Source: JALWZX01 sp964506905
GTDB lineage: Bacteria > Patescibacteriota > WWE3 > 2-01-FULL-39-13
Direction of reading: 5' to 3'
Assembly: GCA_964506905.1 (NCBI GenBank)
Contig: CAZDNW010000075.1
Location: 1 to 35,321 of the forward strand
Length of the DNA stretch: 35,321 nt
Both the position numbers and the translations under genes were made by a program. A model generated the notes under the pieces. It made no database searches. It saw only the letters and a program-made list of their open reading frames with translations, and was not told where the DNA came from. This document shows positions 1 through 7,989 of this stretch, one piece after another. Within the stretch, counting starts at the first letter, position 1. Each line of letters opens with the position of its first letter.

Positions 1-8
1 AAGAACTT

Positions 9-590
9 ATGACAGAAGAAAAAGCATTACAACCTCAACACTGGTGGATGTATCTCGTCCTTGGTGTTGTAGCAGTTTTCATCGGGTGGTTTTTACTTGT
101 AAGCCCGACAAAAACTATACCTGCATTGATTCTATTTCTCGGTCTTTACTGGTTAATATCCGGTATTATCGAGGTAATAGTATCTTTGTTTAGCATCAAT
201 AAAGAAGGATCCCAGTGGGGTTGGACTTTATTTGGTGGAATTCTTGCACTTGTTGCAGGATTAATAGTACTTAATCACCCATTATTTACAGCAGTAATCA
301 CACCAGTAATGTTTATGTACATTATTGCGTTTGTGTTTATTATTAATGGTGTAATTAGAATGGTTGCTGGTAAAAAGAGACCAGAGACAACTGAAACCGG
401 TGACAATTATAAATGGTCATGGGGTGGTTTCTTTTTAGGGTTAGTTTATCTAATCTTTGGGATTGTATTACTAACTTCCCCAACATTATTATCAGTTGCA
501 AGCGTAGTTTTTGCTGCAGCTTTACTAATGATTGTTAGCGGTATAAGTTTAGTAATCTTTTCGTTTTCAGTTAAGAAGTTAGATAGTTAG
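9..590 (+). CDS. HdeD/DUF308-like integral membrane protein, copy 1
   Basis: The 193-residue protein is almost entirely hydrophobic, with about six membrane segments arranged as three hairpins (near residues 14-32, 38-60, 70-90, 97-117, 137-155 and 160-185). The pattern of short Gly-rich helices with WW or GW at their starts resembles the HdeD/DUF308 family, whose founding member is an acid-resistance membrane protein of enterics. It is followed after 10 bases by a paralogue of the same length, so the two are probably co-transcribed. No catalytic motif is visible and the real function is unknown. Family assignment rests on topology and pattern, not on a search. Confidence 0.72.
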   Translation: MTEEKALQPQHWWMYLVLGVVAVFIGWFLLVSPTKTIPALILFLGLYWLISGIIEVIVSLFSINKEGSQWGWTLFGGILALVAGLIVLNHPLFTAVITPVMFMYIIAFVFIINGVIRMVAGKKRPETTETGDNYKWSWGGFFLGLVYLIFGIVLLTSPTLLSVASVVFAAALLMIVSGISLVIFSFSVKKLDS

Positions 591-600
591 TGCCAAGAAT

Positions 601-1176
601 ATGTATTCAGTAAAATCGATAACACAATATTGGTGGCTTGAACTAATAAGAGGTATCTTTACATTAGTATTAGGTTTGGCATTTATATCATTACCTGGTA
701 AATCGTTGGTGCTAATTGCTACTTTTGTAGGTCTGTACCTATTAATTGATGGTGTAATTGAAAGCATTAAAGGGGTGTTTAGTATCAAAAAAGATAAAGA
801 ATGGTGGGTAATGTTGTTTAAAGGTGTAGTTGGTGTATTAGCTGGTATTGTAATTTTCAATTATCCTCAATTTTCATTGGGAATTTTATTCTTTGTTTTA
901 GCACTTTGGGCTTTAATTGCAGGAATAATAGGTATAGTTCAAGCTGTTAGAAATAGAAAAGAGACATATGGTGGGTGGACATTAACCGGTATGAGCGTAC
1001 TTTTAATCGCTTTCGGTTTATTGTTATTAACGCAACCATATGGTTCAGTTTTAGTACTTACTGTATTGTTTGGATTATATGCAATCATTGCTGGTGTAAT
1101 GATTATTGCATTTAGCATGGACTTAAGATCTATGAATTCCGATATTAAAAAAGTGGAAAAACAATTGAAACAGTAA
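601..1176 (+). CDS. HdeD/DUF308-like integral membrane protein, copy 2
   Basis: The 191-residue protein has the same architecture as its upstream neighbour: an N-terminal WW followed by about six membrane helices and a charged cytoplasmic tail (ending KKVEKQLKQ). Shared landmarks include the LGLxxIxLPGKxxxLI-type first hairpin, the GLYxLIxGxIE segment, SIKKDKEWW against SINKEGSQW, and a YGGWTLTG against YKWSWGG segment before the last hairpin. This indicates a tandem duplication that has diverged. A strong terminator follows 24 bases after the stop, so the pair forms the end of a transcription unit. Function unknown. Confidence 0.72.
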   Translation: MYSVKSITQYWWLELIRGIFTLVLGLAFISLPGKSLVLIATFVGLYLLIDGVIESIKGVFSIKKDKEWWVMLFKGVVGVLAGIVIFNYPQFSLGILFFVLALWALIAGIIGIVQAVRNRKETYGGWTLTGMSVLLIAFGLLLLTQPYGSVLVLTVLFGLYAIIAGVMIIAFSMDLRSMNSDIKKVEKQLKQ

Positions 1177-1200
1177 GTTATATTATAAAAACTAATAGTC

Positions 1201-1229
1201 AAAAAGGGCGCTTTAATAGCGTCCTTTTT
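1201..1229 (+). terminator. Intrinsic, probably bidirectional terminator
   Basis: An 11-bp stem (AAAAAGGGCGC pairing with GCGTCCTTTTT, one G-T pair) with a 7-base loop TTTAATA, running into T residues. It sits between the HdeD-like pair on the plus strand and the 3' end of ssrA on the minus strand. Read from the minus strand it is also flanked by a T run, so it can stop both converging transcripts. Confidence 0.88.
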
Positions 1230-1307
1230 TATTAATTTAAACCAAAAACATCTAATCGAGATTTAATAAATATGAAATAATATTTTTGAGTATGGTAAAG
1301 ATTAAAA

Positions 1308-1667
1308 TGGTGGAGATGGGGGGAATCGAACCCCCGTGCTAATAGGTTTATCAAATAATGTCTTACAAGCTTAGTAACTTTTTCTAATGTACTTTAAGGG
1401 TAAAAGTTACAAACCCTATCCTAAAGTACATAAACAGCTAATAGCTGTAATTAGTTCTTGGCGTGGTTAACCTAGTACTTGCCGCCAAACAGAGTACTAA
1501 GTTGCTGACATGTATCAGGTTAATTACGCGACTACAGGTGCGTAATTGATAACGTCAGCAGTTACAGATGATTCGTCTGCATTTATCTTTTTGAACCAGT
1601 TTTAAGACTTAATTCAGGTCTGCTTGCATTATTTGACTGTGCTACTAGGCGATGCCTTGACATCCCC
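1308..1667 (-). ncRNA. ssrA: Transfer-messenger RNA (tmRNA)
   Basis: The tRNA-like ends pair as expected: 5' GGGGATG with 3' CATCTCC (7 bp, one G-U), followed by A and an encoded CCA. The T arm is GGGGG-TTCGATT-CCCCC. The length of 360 nt is typical. An open tag reading frame runs from a proposed GCA resume codon at 1580 to TAA at 1526-1524, giving ADESSVTADVINYAPVVA. The resume codon is inferred from position and from the short A-D-E opening; the pseudoknots were not folded. smpB lies just upstream on the same strand, so both trans-translation partners are adjacent. The tag ends in VVA rather than the common LAA. Confidence 0.93.
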
Positions 1668-1683
1668 ATAAAGACTACTGCCA

Positions 1684-1712
1684 ATATTATCACCAACGAA
1701 CACAAATGTCAA
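1684..1712 (-). promoter_or_regulatory. Probable ssrA promoter
   Basis: On the minus strand TTGACA (1712-1707) is followed after 17 bases by TAATAT (1689-1684), overlapping GATAAT. Initiation about seven bases further would give a leader of some 10-15 nt before the mature tmRNA 5' end at 1667, consistent with RNase P trimming. This gives ssrA its own promoter in addition to any read-through from smpB. Confidence 0.7.
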
Positions 1713-1844
1713 CAACTAAAAACTATAGGTCTTTAATATCTCCCTCTTTTTATTGTTTCTAAAATAAAACTTTAATTCATTTAGTATTTAAATGCCTAAA
1801 TTTATTAAGATAATTATACCTTTATGTAAATTATAATAAGAAGA

Positions 1845-2300
1845 TTATCCAATTTCAAACTGTTTCATTTCTCTGTCAATTTCTTTGTCTAATTGTTTTT
1901 TTATTATCAGTTCTTTCTTTTCTTTTTTCTTGAGTCCTCTTGCCAAGGCGATAGATAATTTTAATAAGTTTCTTTTTGTATAAATTTCTAGTGGTATTAT
2001 AGAATATCCTTGTTTTTCTACTTTTCCTCTTAATCTTTTAATTTCTGATTTGTTTAACAATAATTTTCTAGGGCGAACAGGATCGTAATCAAAGACAATA
2101 GGTGCTTTTGAATATGGCGGTAAGTTAAATCCAACAAGCCAAATTTCATCATTAATTATTTTTACATAACTACCTTTTAAATCACCGTGGCCTTCTCTGA
2201 TTGATTTTACTTCAGAACCTTTTAGTTTAATTCCCGCTTCATATTTTTCTATGATTTCATAATCGTGATATGCTTTTTTATTTTTAACATATGTTGGCAT
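1845..2300 (-). CDS. smpB: SsrA-binding protein SmpB
   Basis: SmpB binds the tRNA-like domain of tmRNA and delivers it to stalled ribosomes. The 151-residue protein has the family features in order: N-terminal KKAYHDYEI, the GIKLKGSEVKSIREG segment with DLKGSYVKI following, a YSKAP stretch in place of the usual HI.PY, the PRKLLLNKSEI segment, and a basic C-terminal tail (residues about 122-148) that in this family enters the ribosomal mRNA channel. The ATG overlaps the stop codon of the upstream gene as TAATG, indicating translational coupling. It is followed by ssrA, its RNA partner. Confidence 0.97.
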   Translation of the reverse strand: MPTYVKNKKAYHDYEIIEKYEAGIKLKGSEVKSIREGHGDLKGSYVKIINDEIWLVGFNLPPYSKAPIVFDYDPVRPRKLLLNKSEIKRLRGKVEKQGYSIIPLEIYTKRNLLKLSIALARGLKKKEKKELIIKKQLDKEIDREMKQFEIG

Positions 2301-4180
2301 TAGATTTCCCCCTCAACTTCATACAAATAATTACCCTTTTTAAATAATATTTTAGCTGGATTTCCATCAATTATAGTAAATTTAGTTGGAATTTCTAGGT
2401 CGGTTTTATCAGCAAGTTTTATCTTTTTAATAAATTCTCCCGTGGTTTTGTTGTAAATTACTATATTTTTATCGTTATCTGCTAATGCATCTAACACATA
2501 CAATTTGTCTTTATATTCAATTATTTGTATTGGTTTTAACAAGTATGAGTTGTCCACCTCAAAGTTTTTTGCTTGCTTACCATTTGTGTATTTAAGTATG
2601 TTTCTATTTGATATAACAAAAAAGCTTGTGCCATCGGTTGTAAAGTCAACTGCATTTGATAATTCTTGATTTTCAGCTAACCATGACGATACTTTATCCG
2701 ATCCAAGTCGCATTTTTAAAATGTCGTTAGGTTGTAAATAATAAATTTGATTTCCTTCTGAATCTAATGCCAAAATGTCGTCTTTTTCTATTAAATATTT
2801 ATCTTGTCTAGTTGTATCATCAACATTTGTTATCAAAAGAGTTTTATTTCCAAATGTGTAACATAAATTTTTAGAATTTATTTTTATACATGATATATAC
2901 ATTGCGTCTTCAAGTTTATTATAAATAGATTCAGCCTCTTTAGTTTCTAGGTTTAATGAATATAGCCCTTGCGGGGAAATCAAATGTAAATTTTTATTAT
3001 TATGGCTAGTGCTGTCCAAATCAACAAAATGTTCACCTTGTGCAATATGATCTAAGTTAATAAATACAGGATGCAATTCTTTAATATTATTAGTAAGTTT
3101 ATCAGTAACTGCATTGTTTTTTATATCCGAACTTGCTATCTCTTCATTTTTGTTTGTATAAAAATATCTATAATTAATATAAATTATTCCCGCTAAAATA
3201 ATAAAACCGACAATCAAAAAATGCCACTTTCTTTTTGTTCTATTTAATTTGGAAAGTCTTTTTGGTTTTGTTTTTGTGGCTGTTACACCTATTGGCTTTG
3301 GTGGATTGTGAGGTATTAATCCGCTAATGGAAGAAACAGGAGCAACCTTTTGTGATTTATATGGTTCTAACTTATCTGACAGTTTTTGTGGCTTTACAAT
3401 TTTATTCTTGATTGAATTTGCACTTTGGGATACGGAATTTTTTAGGTTTAACGATTTTAACTTTCCCGAAAAAGTTTCTTTTTGAGAAGGGGTTTCTTTC
3501 ATTACTTTAATAAGTATTGCTGCGATTTGCTCCTTTTCTGGCATTTGTTCTATAACATTAGATAAATTGCCTAGATGTGCTGTTATTGTCTTTGGCGGAA
3601 ATGTTTCAGCAAATTTTGCAGTTCCTATTACTATTACATCATTATCGGCTAATATACTAGAACTTGTCCATATTTCATTGTAGGCTGTTTGAATCCCTAG
3701 ATCTCTAACACCGGTTCCTCTTATTAAATAAGTGGCAGCTTTTCCAAAGTAACTTGTGTATAAAACACTATTCCAAATTAAAGCGGTTGCAAACGAACAT
3801 GAGAATTCGGATTCTGGTGAACTTAATGTTATTGTATCGTCTTTTGATTTTACAGTTAGTATGTTCTTATGTGCTTTATTAAGAGCTTTTTCAATTGCAT
3901 GTAGTGGAGTACTGTCATTTATTCTAAAATATTCTTCTTGAACAGTATCTACAAAGAGTTTAATTATGGATTTTGTGTCAAATTTACTGTTAGTTTTTAG
4001 ATTTAAAACTAAAAACAACTTACCTCTTTTTTCTAAATAGGCTTCATTTATTGTTTCAAATTCATGTGTAATTGTTGCAATGTTAGATATTGTATCTAGC
4101 TCTGAATTACTTATTCCTCCTATGCTCTGTATTTTTAATGTAAATTTCATAATGATTTTTGACCAATTATCTAGAGGCAC
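2300..4180 (-). CDS. PP2C-like domain, one membrane helix, extracellular propeller-like domain
   Basis: The 626 residues fall into three parts. Residues about 11-230 look like a PP2C/PPM-type phosphatase fold (FATALIWNSVLYTSYFGKAATYLIR, then ILADNDVIVIGTAKFAE), but the position usually occupied by the metal-binding GD is GK, so it may be catalytically dead. Residues 240-318 are a basic, Pro/Lys-rich linker. One membrane helix lies at about 319-340. Residues 345-626 contain short strand-rich repeats that read like a beta-propeller and would be outside the cell. The start is uncertain: a GTG at 4180 is preceded by AAGG, but ATG at 4150 (MKFTLKIQS) is a good alternative. The stop overlaps smpB. 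Function not recognised; a membrane sensor is an inference from the layout. Confidence 0.72.
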   Translation of the reverse strand: MPLDNWSKIIMKFTLKIQSIGGISNSELDTISNIATITHEFETINEAYLEKRGKLFLVLNLKTNSKFDTKSIIKLFVDTVQEEYFRINDSTPLHAIEKALNKAHKNILTVKSKDDTITLSSPESEFSCSFATALIWNSVLYTSYFGKAATYLIRGTGVRDLGIQTAYNEIWTSSSILADNDVIVIGTAKFAETFPPKTITAHLGNLSNVIEQMPEKEQIAAILIKVMKETPSQKETFSGKLKSLNLKNSVSQSANSIKNKIVKPQKLSDKLEPYKSQKVAPVSSISGLIPHNPPKPIGVTATKTKPKRLSKLNRTKRKWHFLIVGFIILAGIIYINYRYFYTNKNEEIASSDIKNNAVTDKLTNNIKELHPVFINLDHIAQGEHFVDLDSTSHNNKNLHLISPQGLYSLNLETKEAESIYNKLEDAMYISCIKINSKNLCYTFGNKTLLITNVDDTTRQDKYLIEKDDILALDSEGNQIYYLQPNDILKMRLGSDKVSSWLAENQELSNAVDFTTDGTSFFVISNRNILKYTNGKQAKNFEVDNSYLLKPIQIIEYKDKLYVLDALADNDKNIVIYNKTTGEFIKKIKLADKTDLEIPTKFTIIDGNPAKILFKKGNYLYEVEGEI

Positions 4181-4207
4181 TATTTACCTTGATTAGTAAC
4201 AGTATTT

Positions 4208-4504
4208 CTATAATGCTAGCAATGAAAAACAGATTACACCTGCAACTAACCCAAAATGTATGTACCCTAGCAAGATTAAATATTTGTCAGTTGGTGTTTC
4301 AAGTGTTCTTGTCATCATTTTTATCTGTTTAATAACTACAAAAGAAATAATAAGGTAAAGTACAAGGAAAATTAATAAACTCCATTTTAATATTGGGTAA
4401 ACGGTATTTAATAAATAGTTAATATCGCTAATAGTTAGATTTACATCTATAGTATCAATCGGTCTGTTTGTAGTTATTTTAGGTATCATTTGATTATCTA
4501 CCAT
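4208..4504 (-). CDS. Small two-helix membrane protein of unknown function
   Basis: The 98-residue protein has a polar N-terminal 30 residues, a membrane helix at about 40-63 and a second at about 76-98 that reaches the C-terminus. Its ATG overlaps the end of the PH-domain gene by 11 bases (an in-frame ATG at 4489 would avoid the overlap), which supports co-translation in the comF-to-smpB cluster. I do not recognise the family with confidence; its size and topology are like small conserved membrane proteins seen in CPR genomes. Confidence 0.65.
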   Translation of the reverse strand: MVDNQMIPKITTNRPIDTIDVNLTISDINYLLNTVYPILKWSLLIFLVLYLIISFVVIKQIKMMTRTLETPTDKYLILLGYIHFGLVAGVICFSLLAL

Positions 4505-5057
4505 ATTTTCGTTTGTATGCTTCTGCTAAGTCTGTGAGTTTATCATGTACCTCGCCAGGCTTAGGTATAGCTTTAAATTCAAACTCTGGTTTTTCGGCAG
4601 CTGTTTGAATATATACATCACCATAATCAAATACAATATTTAACATATTATCAGTTGAATATGTTGCATCTTCTACATTTGCCAGAGATGCTTCAGATAT
4701 TCTTTTTTTCCATAACCCATGAAAATCTATATCAACAATTCTTCTGTCTGTAAGAATATAAATATTAAAATACCACAGTAAAAAGGCTTCAAAGGCTAAA
4801 AAGATTACAACCATGTACCATAAAATTAATAAAATTAGCCAATACTGGATAGGTATTATTAAAAGCCAACTTTGAGGAATTATAGGAGTATCTCTAAAAA
4901 TATAAATCAAAATTGGTAATAACAAAAAGAATATGGAAGTCAAAATCCACCATACTGTTACAATAGGGTGTCTTCTAAGTACATAATAAATAATTTCATC
5001 ATCCTCTTGTGATTCAAATTTAACATTTGTAGGATTTTTAAGTATTGCATTAAACAT
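4494..5057 (-). CDS. Membrane protein with bacterial PH (YdbT/bPH2-like) domain
   Basis: The 187-residue protein has two hydrophobic hairpin segments (about 34-54 and 68-95) followed by a bacterial pleckstrin-homology-like domain. The diagnostic stretch is YILTDRRIVDIDFHGLWKK at about 100-118, then ISEASLANVEDATYS and the GDVYIQTA strand. Members of this family are membrane associated and of mostly unknown role. The start overlaps the comF stop by 8 bases (ATG within ATGTTTAA), so the two are likely translated together. Confidence 0.82.
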   Translation of the reverse strand: MFNAILKNPTNVKFESQEDDEIIYYVLRRHPIVTVWWILTSIFFLLLPILIYIFRDTPIIPQSWLLIIPIQYWLILLILWYMVVIFLAFEAFLLWYFNIYILTDRRIVDIDFHGLWKKRISEASLANVEDATYSTDNMLNIVFDYGDVYIQTAAEKPEFEFKAIPKPGEVHDKLTDLAEAYKRKYGR

Positions 5058-5835
5058 TATTACTATAATTATACCGTAAATCCTTACATATTGTATAACA
5101 GTAAATTTTTTGAATTTTAAATCTTTTTTTTAGATATTTACTTGCAGAAATCAAAGTTGCGCCAGTTGTGGCAATATCGTCTACTAAAAGGATTTTATTT
5201 TTATTTTCTAATGCGTGTAACTGACCTTTTATATAATAGTTTTTATTAGATTTATCATATCTTTCGAACCTGTTTAAGTCTTTTTGGTTAGTTTTATTTT
5301 TCTTTTTTAATATATTGATTATCGGAATTCTTTTATTGAAATACAATTTATAGTATTTTTGAATGAATTGTGCAATTATTAGTGAGTGATTTACTATTCT
5401 TTTTGTGCTAATAAAATTTGAACTGCTTGGTATTGGTATAATGCCATCAAATTCATATAATTTTAATAATTCACTTAAAATGAATCTGTTGTAACTTATT
5501 TTTAATAGCGTGTTTAATAGCATATAACTGTTTTGTCCACTTTTTGATTTTAAAATTATTTTTCTAGCTATTCCAGAATATTCAAAACTGCTTAAAACCG
5601 CATCTGGAAAACCGTTATTAAAACAATATTTGTGTGTCTTACCATTTAGAGTAAATCGATCACAAGAGATACAGCGTTGAAGTTCCAAAATTGTTAAATT
5701 ATTTTCACATTGCTTACATAAATCAGATTCTATATGTCCACAAGAAACGCATGTTTTAGGCAATAAAAATTCTTTCAATAAGTGATTTTTGGTTGTAATA
5801 CTGTTGATACCACTTGCAAAAATGCTACTTTTCAC
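5050..5835 (-). CDS. comFC: ComF family phosphoribosyltransferase-like competence protein
   Basis: The 261-residue protein has an N-terminal zinc-binding region with paired cysteines (C29/C32, C40/C43, C55/C58, plus C71) and a C-terminal phosphoribosyltransferase fold with the PRPP-binding motif ILLVDDIATTGATL at about 215-228. This is the ComFC/GntX architecture, linked in other bacteria to DNA uptake during natural transformation. The proposed start is GTG; no ATG exists before the zinc region and a TATAAT lies only three bases before the GTG, so the true start might be a downstream TTG. It heads a minus-strand cluster and is divergent from ftsH. PilN/PilO and RecA elsewhere in the window fit a DNA-uptake capacity. 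Confidence 0.9.
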   Translation of the reverse strand: MKSSIFASGINSITTKNHLLKEFLLPKTCVSCGHIESDLCKQCENNLTILELQRCISCDRFTLNGKTHKYCFNNGFPDAVLSSFEYSGIARKIILKSKSGQNSYMLLNTLLKISYNRFILSELLKLYEFDGIIPIPSSSNFISTKRIVNHSLIIAQFIQKYYKLYFNKRIPIINILKKKNKTNQKDLNRFERYDKSNKNYYIKGQLHALENKNKILLVDDIATTGATLISASKYLKKRFKIQKIYCYTICKDLRYNYSNNV

Positions 5836-5918
5836 AAGATTATATTAATTTATTGATTATGAATACATAGTTAACACAGTCTTTCAAATTTAATAATTTA
5901 TTGTATCATTATTTAAGT

Positions 5919-7766
5919 ATGAGTAATAAGAAAGCACCCGATGGCAAGAAAATTAATCCATTTATGATAATCATTGGCGCATTAATCGTGTGGGGTTTGG
6001 TTTCTATGTTTATTACCCCTGACTTACTAAAGCCAACAACAAAGGTATCTTTAAATGAAATTTTCACCGAGATAGAAAAAGGCGAAATTGAAAAAGTCGA
6101 AGTGGGACCAGATTCTGTTAAGGCTGAAAAAAAGAACGGCGAAGTTCTAAAAGCTAACAAAGAAAATCAAGTTAGTTTTTATGAATTGTTAGAAATGCAA
6201 GGTATTGATCCAAATAAAATATCAGGTGGAATTTATCCAGAATCTAATTACGATTGGATATTAGTTTTAAGTAACATTGCATTCCCATTATTAATGATAG
6301 GTTTGCTTTGGTGGATGTTTAAGTCAGCAGGTAAATCAGCCGGTGGGGTATTTAGTTTAGGAAAATCCAAAGCAAAACTATTTTCAAAAGAAGAGCAAGG
6401 AAAAATCGGATTTAAAGATGTAGCTGCATCAAAAGAAATAAAAGAAGAGCTATACGAAATCGTAGATTTCTTAAAGGAACCAAATAAGTATAGAAAATTA
6501 GGTGCTAGAATTCCCAAAGGTATACTACTTGTTGGGCCAGCGGGTGTTGGTAAAACTTTATTTGCAAGGGCAATCGCAGGTGAAGCAAATGTTCCATTTT
6601 ATTCTGTTGCTGGCAGTGAATTTATTGAAATGATTGTTGGTGTAGGATCTGCTAGGGTTAGGGATTTATTTAAAACTGCAAAAGAGAATGCACCAGCATT
6701 AGTTTTTATTGATGAAATAGATGCAATTGGTAGACAAAGAGGTAAGGTTGCGATGACAAGTAATGATGAGAGGGAACAAACTTTAAACCAGATATTAGTT
6801 GAGATGGATGGTTTTGATCAAAGAACGGATGTAATAATTATTGCAGCCACAAACAGACCCGATATGTTAGATCCAGCGCTAGTTAGGCCGGGAAGATTTG
6901 ATAGACATATACGAATAGATTTACCAACTCTTGAAGAAAGAAAAGATATAATAAAAATTCATATGAGAGGTAAGCCATTTGACAAAAAGGTAGATATAGA
7001 AATGCTTGCTAAACAAACAGTTGGGTTTAGCGGAGCGGATATAGAAAATATGCTAAATGAGGCTGCTATATTAGCTGCAAGAAGAAAAGCGTCTAGTATT
7101 ACACAAAAAGATTTAGTAGAAGCCTCTACTAAAGTCAAACTGGGTCCAGAGAGAAGATTATTACAAACAGAAGACGAAAGAAAAGTGGTCGCATATCACG
7201 AAGCAGGTCACGCGTTAGTTGCTGCTAAAAGTGAAGACGCAGAAAGCGTTGCTAGGGTTTCTATAATATCTAGAACAAAGACACTTGGTCACACAGAACT
7301 AAATACAGATGAAAATGTTGTTAATAAAACTAAAAGTGATTTACTTGCAATGATAAGAACAATGCTTGGAGGACGTGCATCAGAAAAATTGATATTTAAT
7401 GAAGAAACAGTTGGTGCTGTTAGTGACATAGAAAGAGCAACAGATTTGGCAAGAAAAATGGTTACTGAGCTTGGTATGAGTAAGTTAGGTCCTATCCAGT
7501 ATATTAATGAAAATGCTGGATTGTGGGATGTTAGGGCGCAAGAGAAATCTGTTGGTTATAGTGAGAAAGTAGCAGAAGAAATTGATGAAGAAGTTAGAAG
7601 AATTATAAATACAGAATTTAAAAATGCTACAAAAATATTAAAAGAAAACAAAAAAACATTAGACGAGCTGGCAAATGAGTTATTAAAGAAAGAAACCTTA
7701 GAGCAAGATGAATTTATGAAAATAATAGCCAAATATGAGCAAAAATCCTCAAAAAAGAAATCATAA
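5919..7766 (+). CDS. ftsH: ATP-dependent zinc metalloprotease FtsH
   Basis: FtsH is a membrane-anchored AAA+ protease that degrades damaged membrane and regulatory proteins. Numbered from ATG 5919 (615 aa): membrane helix at about 15-33, periplasmic domain, second helix at 116-134, Walker A GPAGVGKT at 206-213 (usually GPPGTGKT), Walker B FIDEID at 263-268, the second region of homology with TNRPDMLDPALVRPGRFDR, and the zinc motif HEAGH at 427-431. The third zinc ligand is expected in the VSDIERATDLA stretch. A TTG at 5901 would add six residues, but MSNKK at 5919 is preferred; TATCAT lies nine bases upstream of that ATG. It stands alone, divergent from comF. Confidence 0.97.
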   Translation: MSNKKAPDGKKINPFMIIIGALIVWGLVSMFITPDLLKPTTKVSLNEIFTEIEKGEIEKVEVGPDSVKAEKKNGEVLKANKENQVSFYELLEMQGIDPNKISGGIYPESNYDWILVLSNIAFPLLMIGLLWWMFKSAGKSAGGVFSLGKSKAKLFSKEEQGKIGFKDVAASKEIKEELYEIVDFLKEPNKYRKLGARIPKGILLVGPAGVGKTLFARAIAGEANVPFYSVAGSEFIEMIVGVGSARVRDLFKTAKENAPALVFIDEIDAIGRQRGKVAMTSNDEREQTLNQILVEMDGFDQRTDVIIIAATNRPDMLDPALVRPGRFDRHIRIDLPTLEERKDIIKIHMRGKPFDKKVDIEMLAKQTVGFSGADIENMLNEAAILAARRKASSITQKDLVEASTKVKLGPERRLLQTEDERKVVAYHEAGHALVAAKSEDAESVARVSIISRTKTLGHTELNTDENVVNKTKSDLLAMIRTMLGGRASEKLIFNEETVGAVSDIERATDLARKMVTELGMSKLGPIQYINENAGLWDVRAQEKSVGYSEKVAEEIDEEVRRIINTEFKNATKILKENKKTLDELANELLKKETLEQDEFMKIIAKYEQKSSKKKS

Positions 7767-7802
7767 TAAGCACTTATAGTCTCGCAAGGCGGTTATTGAA
7801 AG

Positions 7803-7850
7803 ACACTACAACTTGTGCGAACCTGTTACTCACACCACAATATGTTGTGG
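7803..7850 (+). promoter_or_regulatory. Tandem NrdR boxes controlling nrdR-nrdJ
   Basis: Two 16-bp sites match the known NrdR consensus ACACWATATATWGTGT: ACACTACAACTTGTGC at 7803-7818 (about 12 of 16) and CCACAATATGTTGTGG at 7835-7850 (about 13 of 16, inside an 18-bp palindrome). Their starts are exactly 32 bp apart, three helical turns, which is the hallmark spacing of NrdR operators. The second box abuts the -10 element, so NrdR binding should block RNA polymerase. The gene immediately downstream is nrdR itself, followed by the reductase. Confidence 0.86.
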
Positions 7851-7856
7851 TATAAT
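7848..7856 (+). promoter_or_regulatory. Extended -10 promoter of nrdR-nrdJ
   Basis: TGGTATAAT is a perfect TATAAT with an upstream TGn extension, with no clear -35 hexamer. The second NrdR box covers its upstream edge. Initiation would fall near 7863, giving a leader of about 127 nt before the nrdR ATG. Confidence 0.75.
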
Positions 7857-7860
7857 ATCT

Positions 7861-7886
7861 ACAGGTAAATGTGTAGTTTTACCTGT
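7861..7886 (+). other. Stem-loop at the 5' end of the nrdR leader
   Basis: ACAGGTAAA pairs with TTTACCTGT (9 bp) around an 8-base loop, followed by TTTT. It lies at the predicted transcript 5' end, so it could be a protective 5' stem or a weak attenuator. Function not shown. Confidence 0.5.
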
Positions 7887-7959
7887 TTTAAGTATAAATA
7901 ACAATAGGTTATTAAGTTGCGTAATTGCTTTTGTCGAGTTTGACATTAGATATTACAAA

Positions 7960-7980
7960 TAACCAGTTAACTACTGGTTA
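7960..7980 (+). other. Stem-loop just upstream of the nrdR start codon
   Basis: TAACCAGT and ACTGGTTA form an 8-bp inverted repeat with a 5-base loop, ending nine bases before ATG 7990. It could influence initiation on nrdR, or be a protein-binding palindrome. No Shine-Dalgarno site is present between it and the start. Confidence 0.5.
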
Positions 7981-7989
7981 AATTTATCT

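Noticed and set aside
1308..1345. A tRNA gene on the minus strand (T arm and CCA end)
   Set aside because: The matching acceptor 5' strand is 360 bases away and a tag frame lies between, so it is the 3' end of tmRNA.
7857..7989. Cobalamin riboswitch before nrdR-nrdJ
   Set aside because: The leader is too short and no B12-box-like conserved core is visible; the NrdR boxes explain regulation better.
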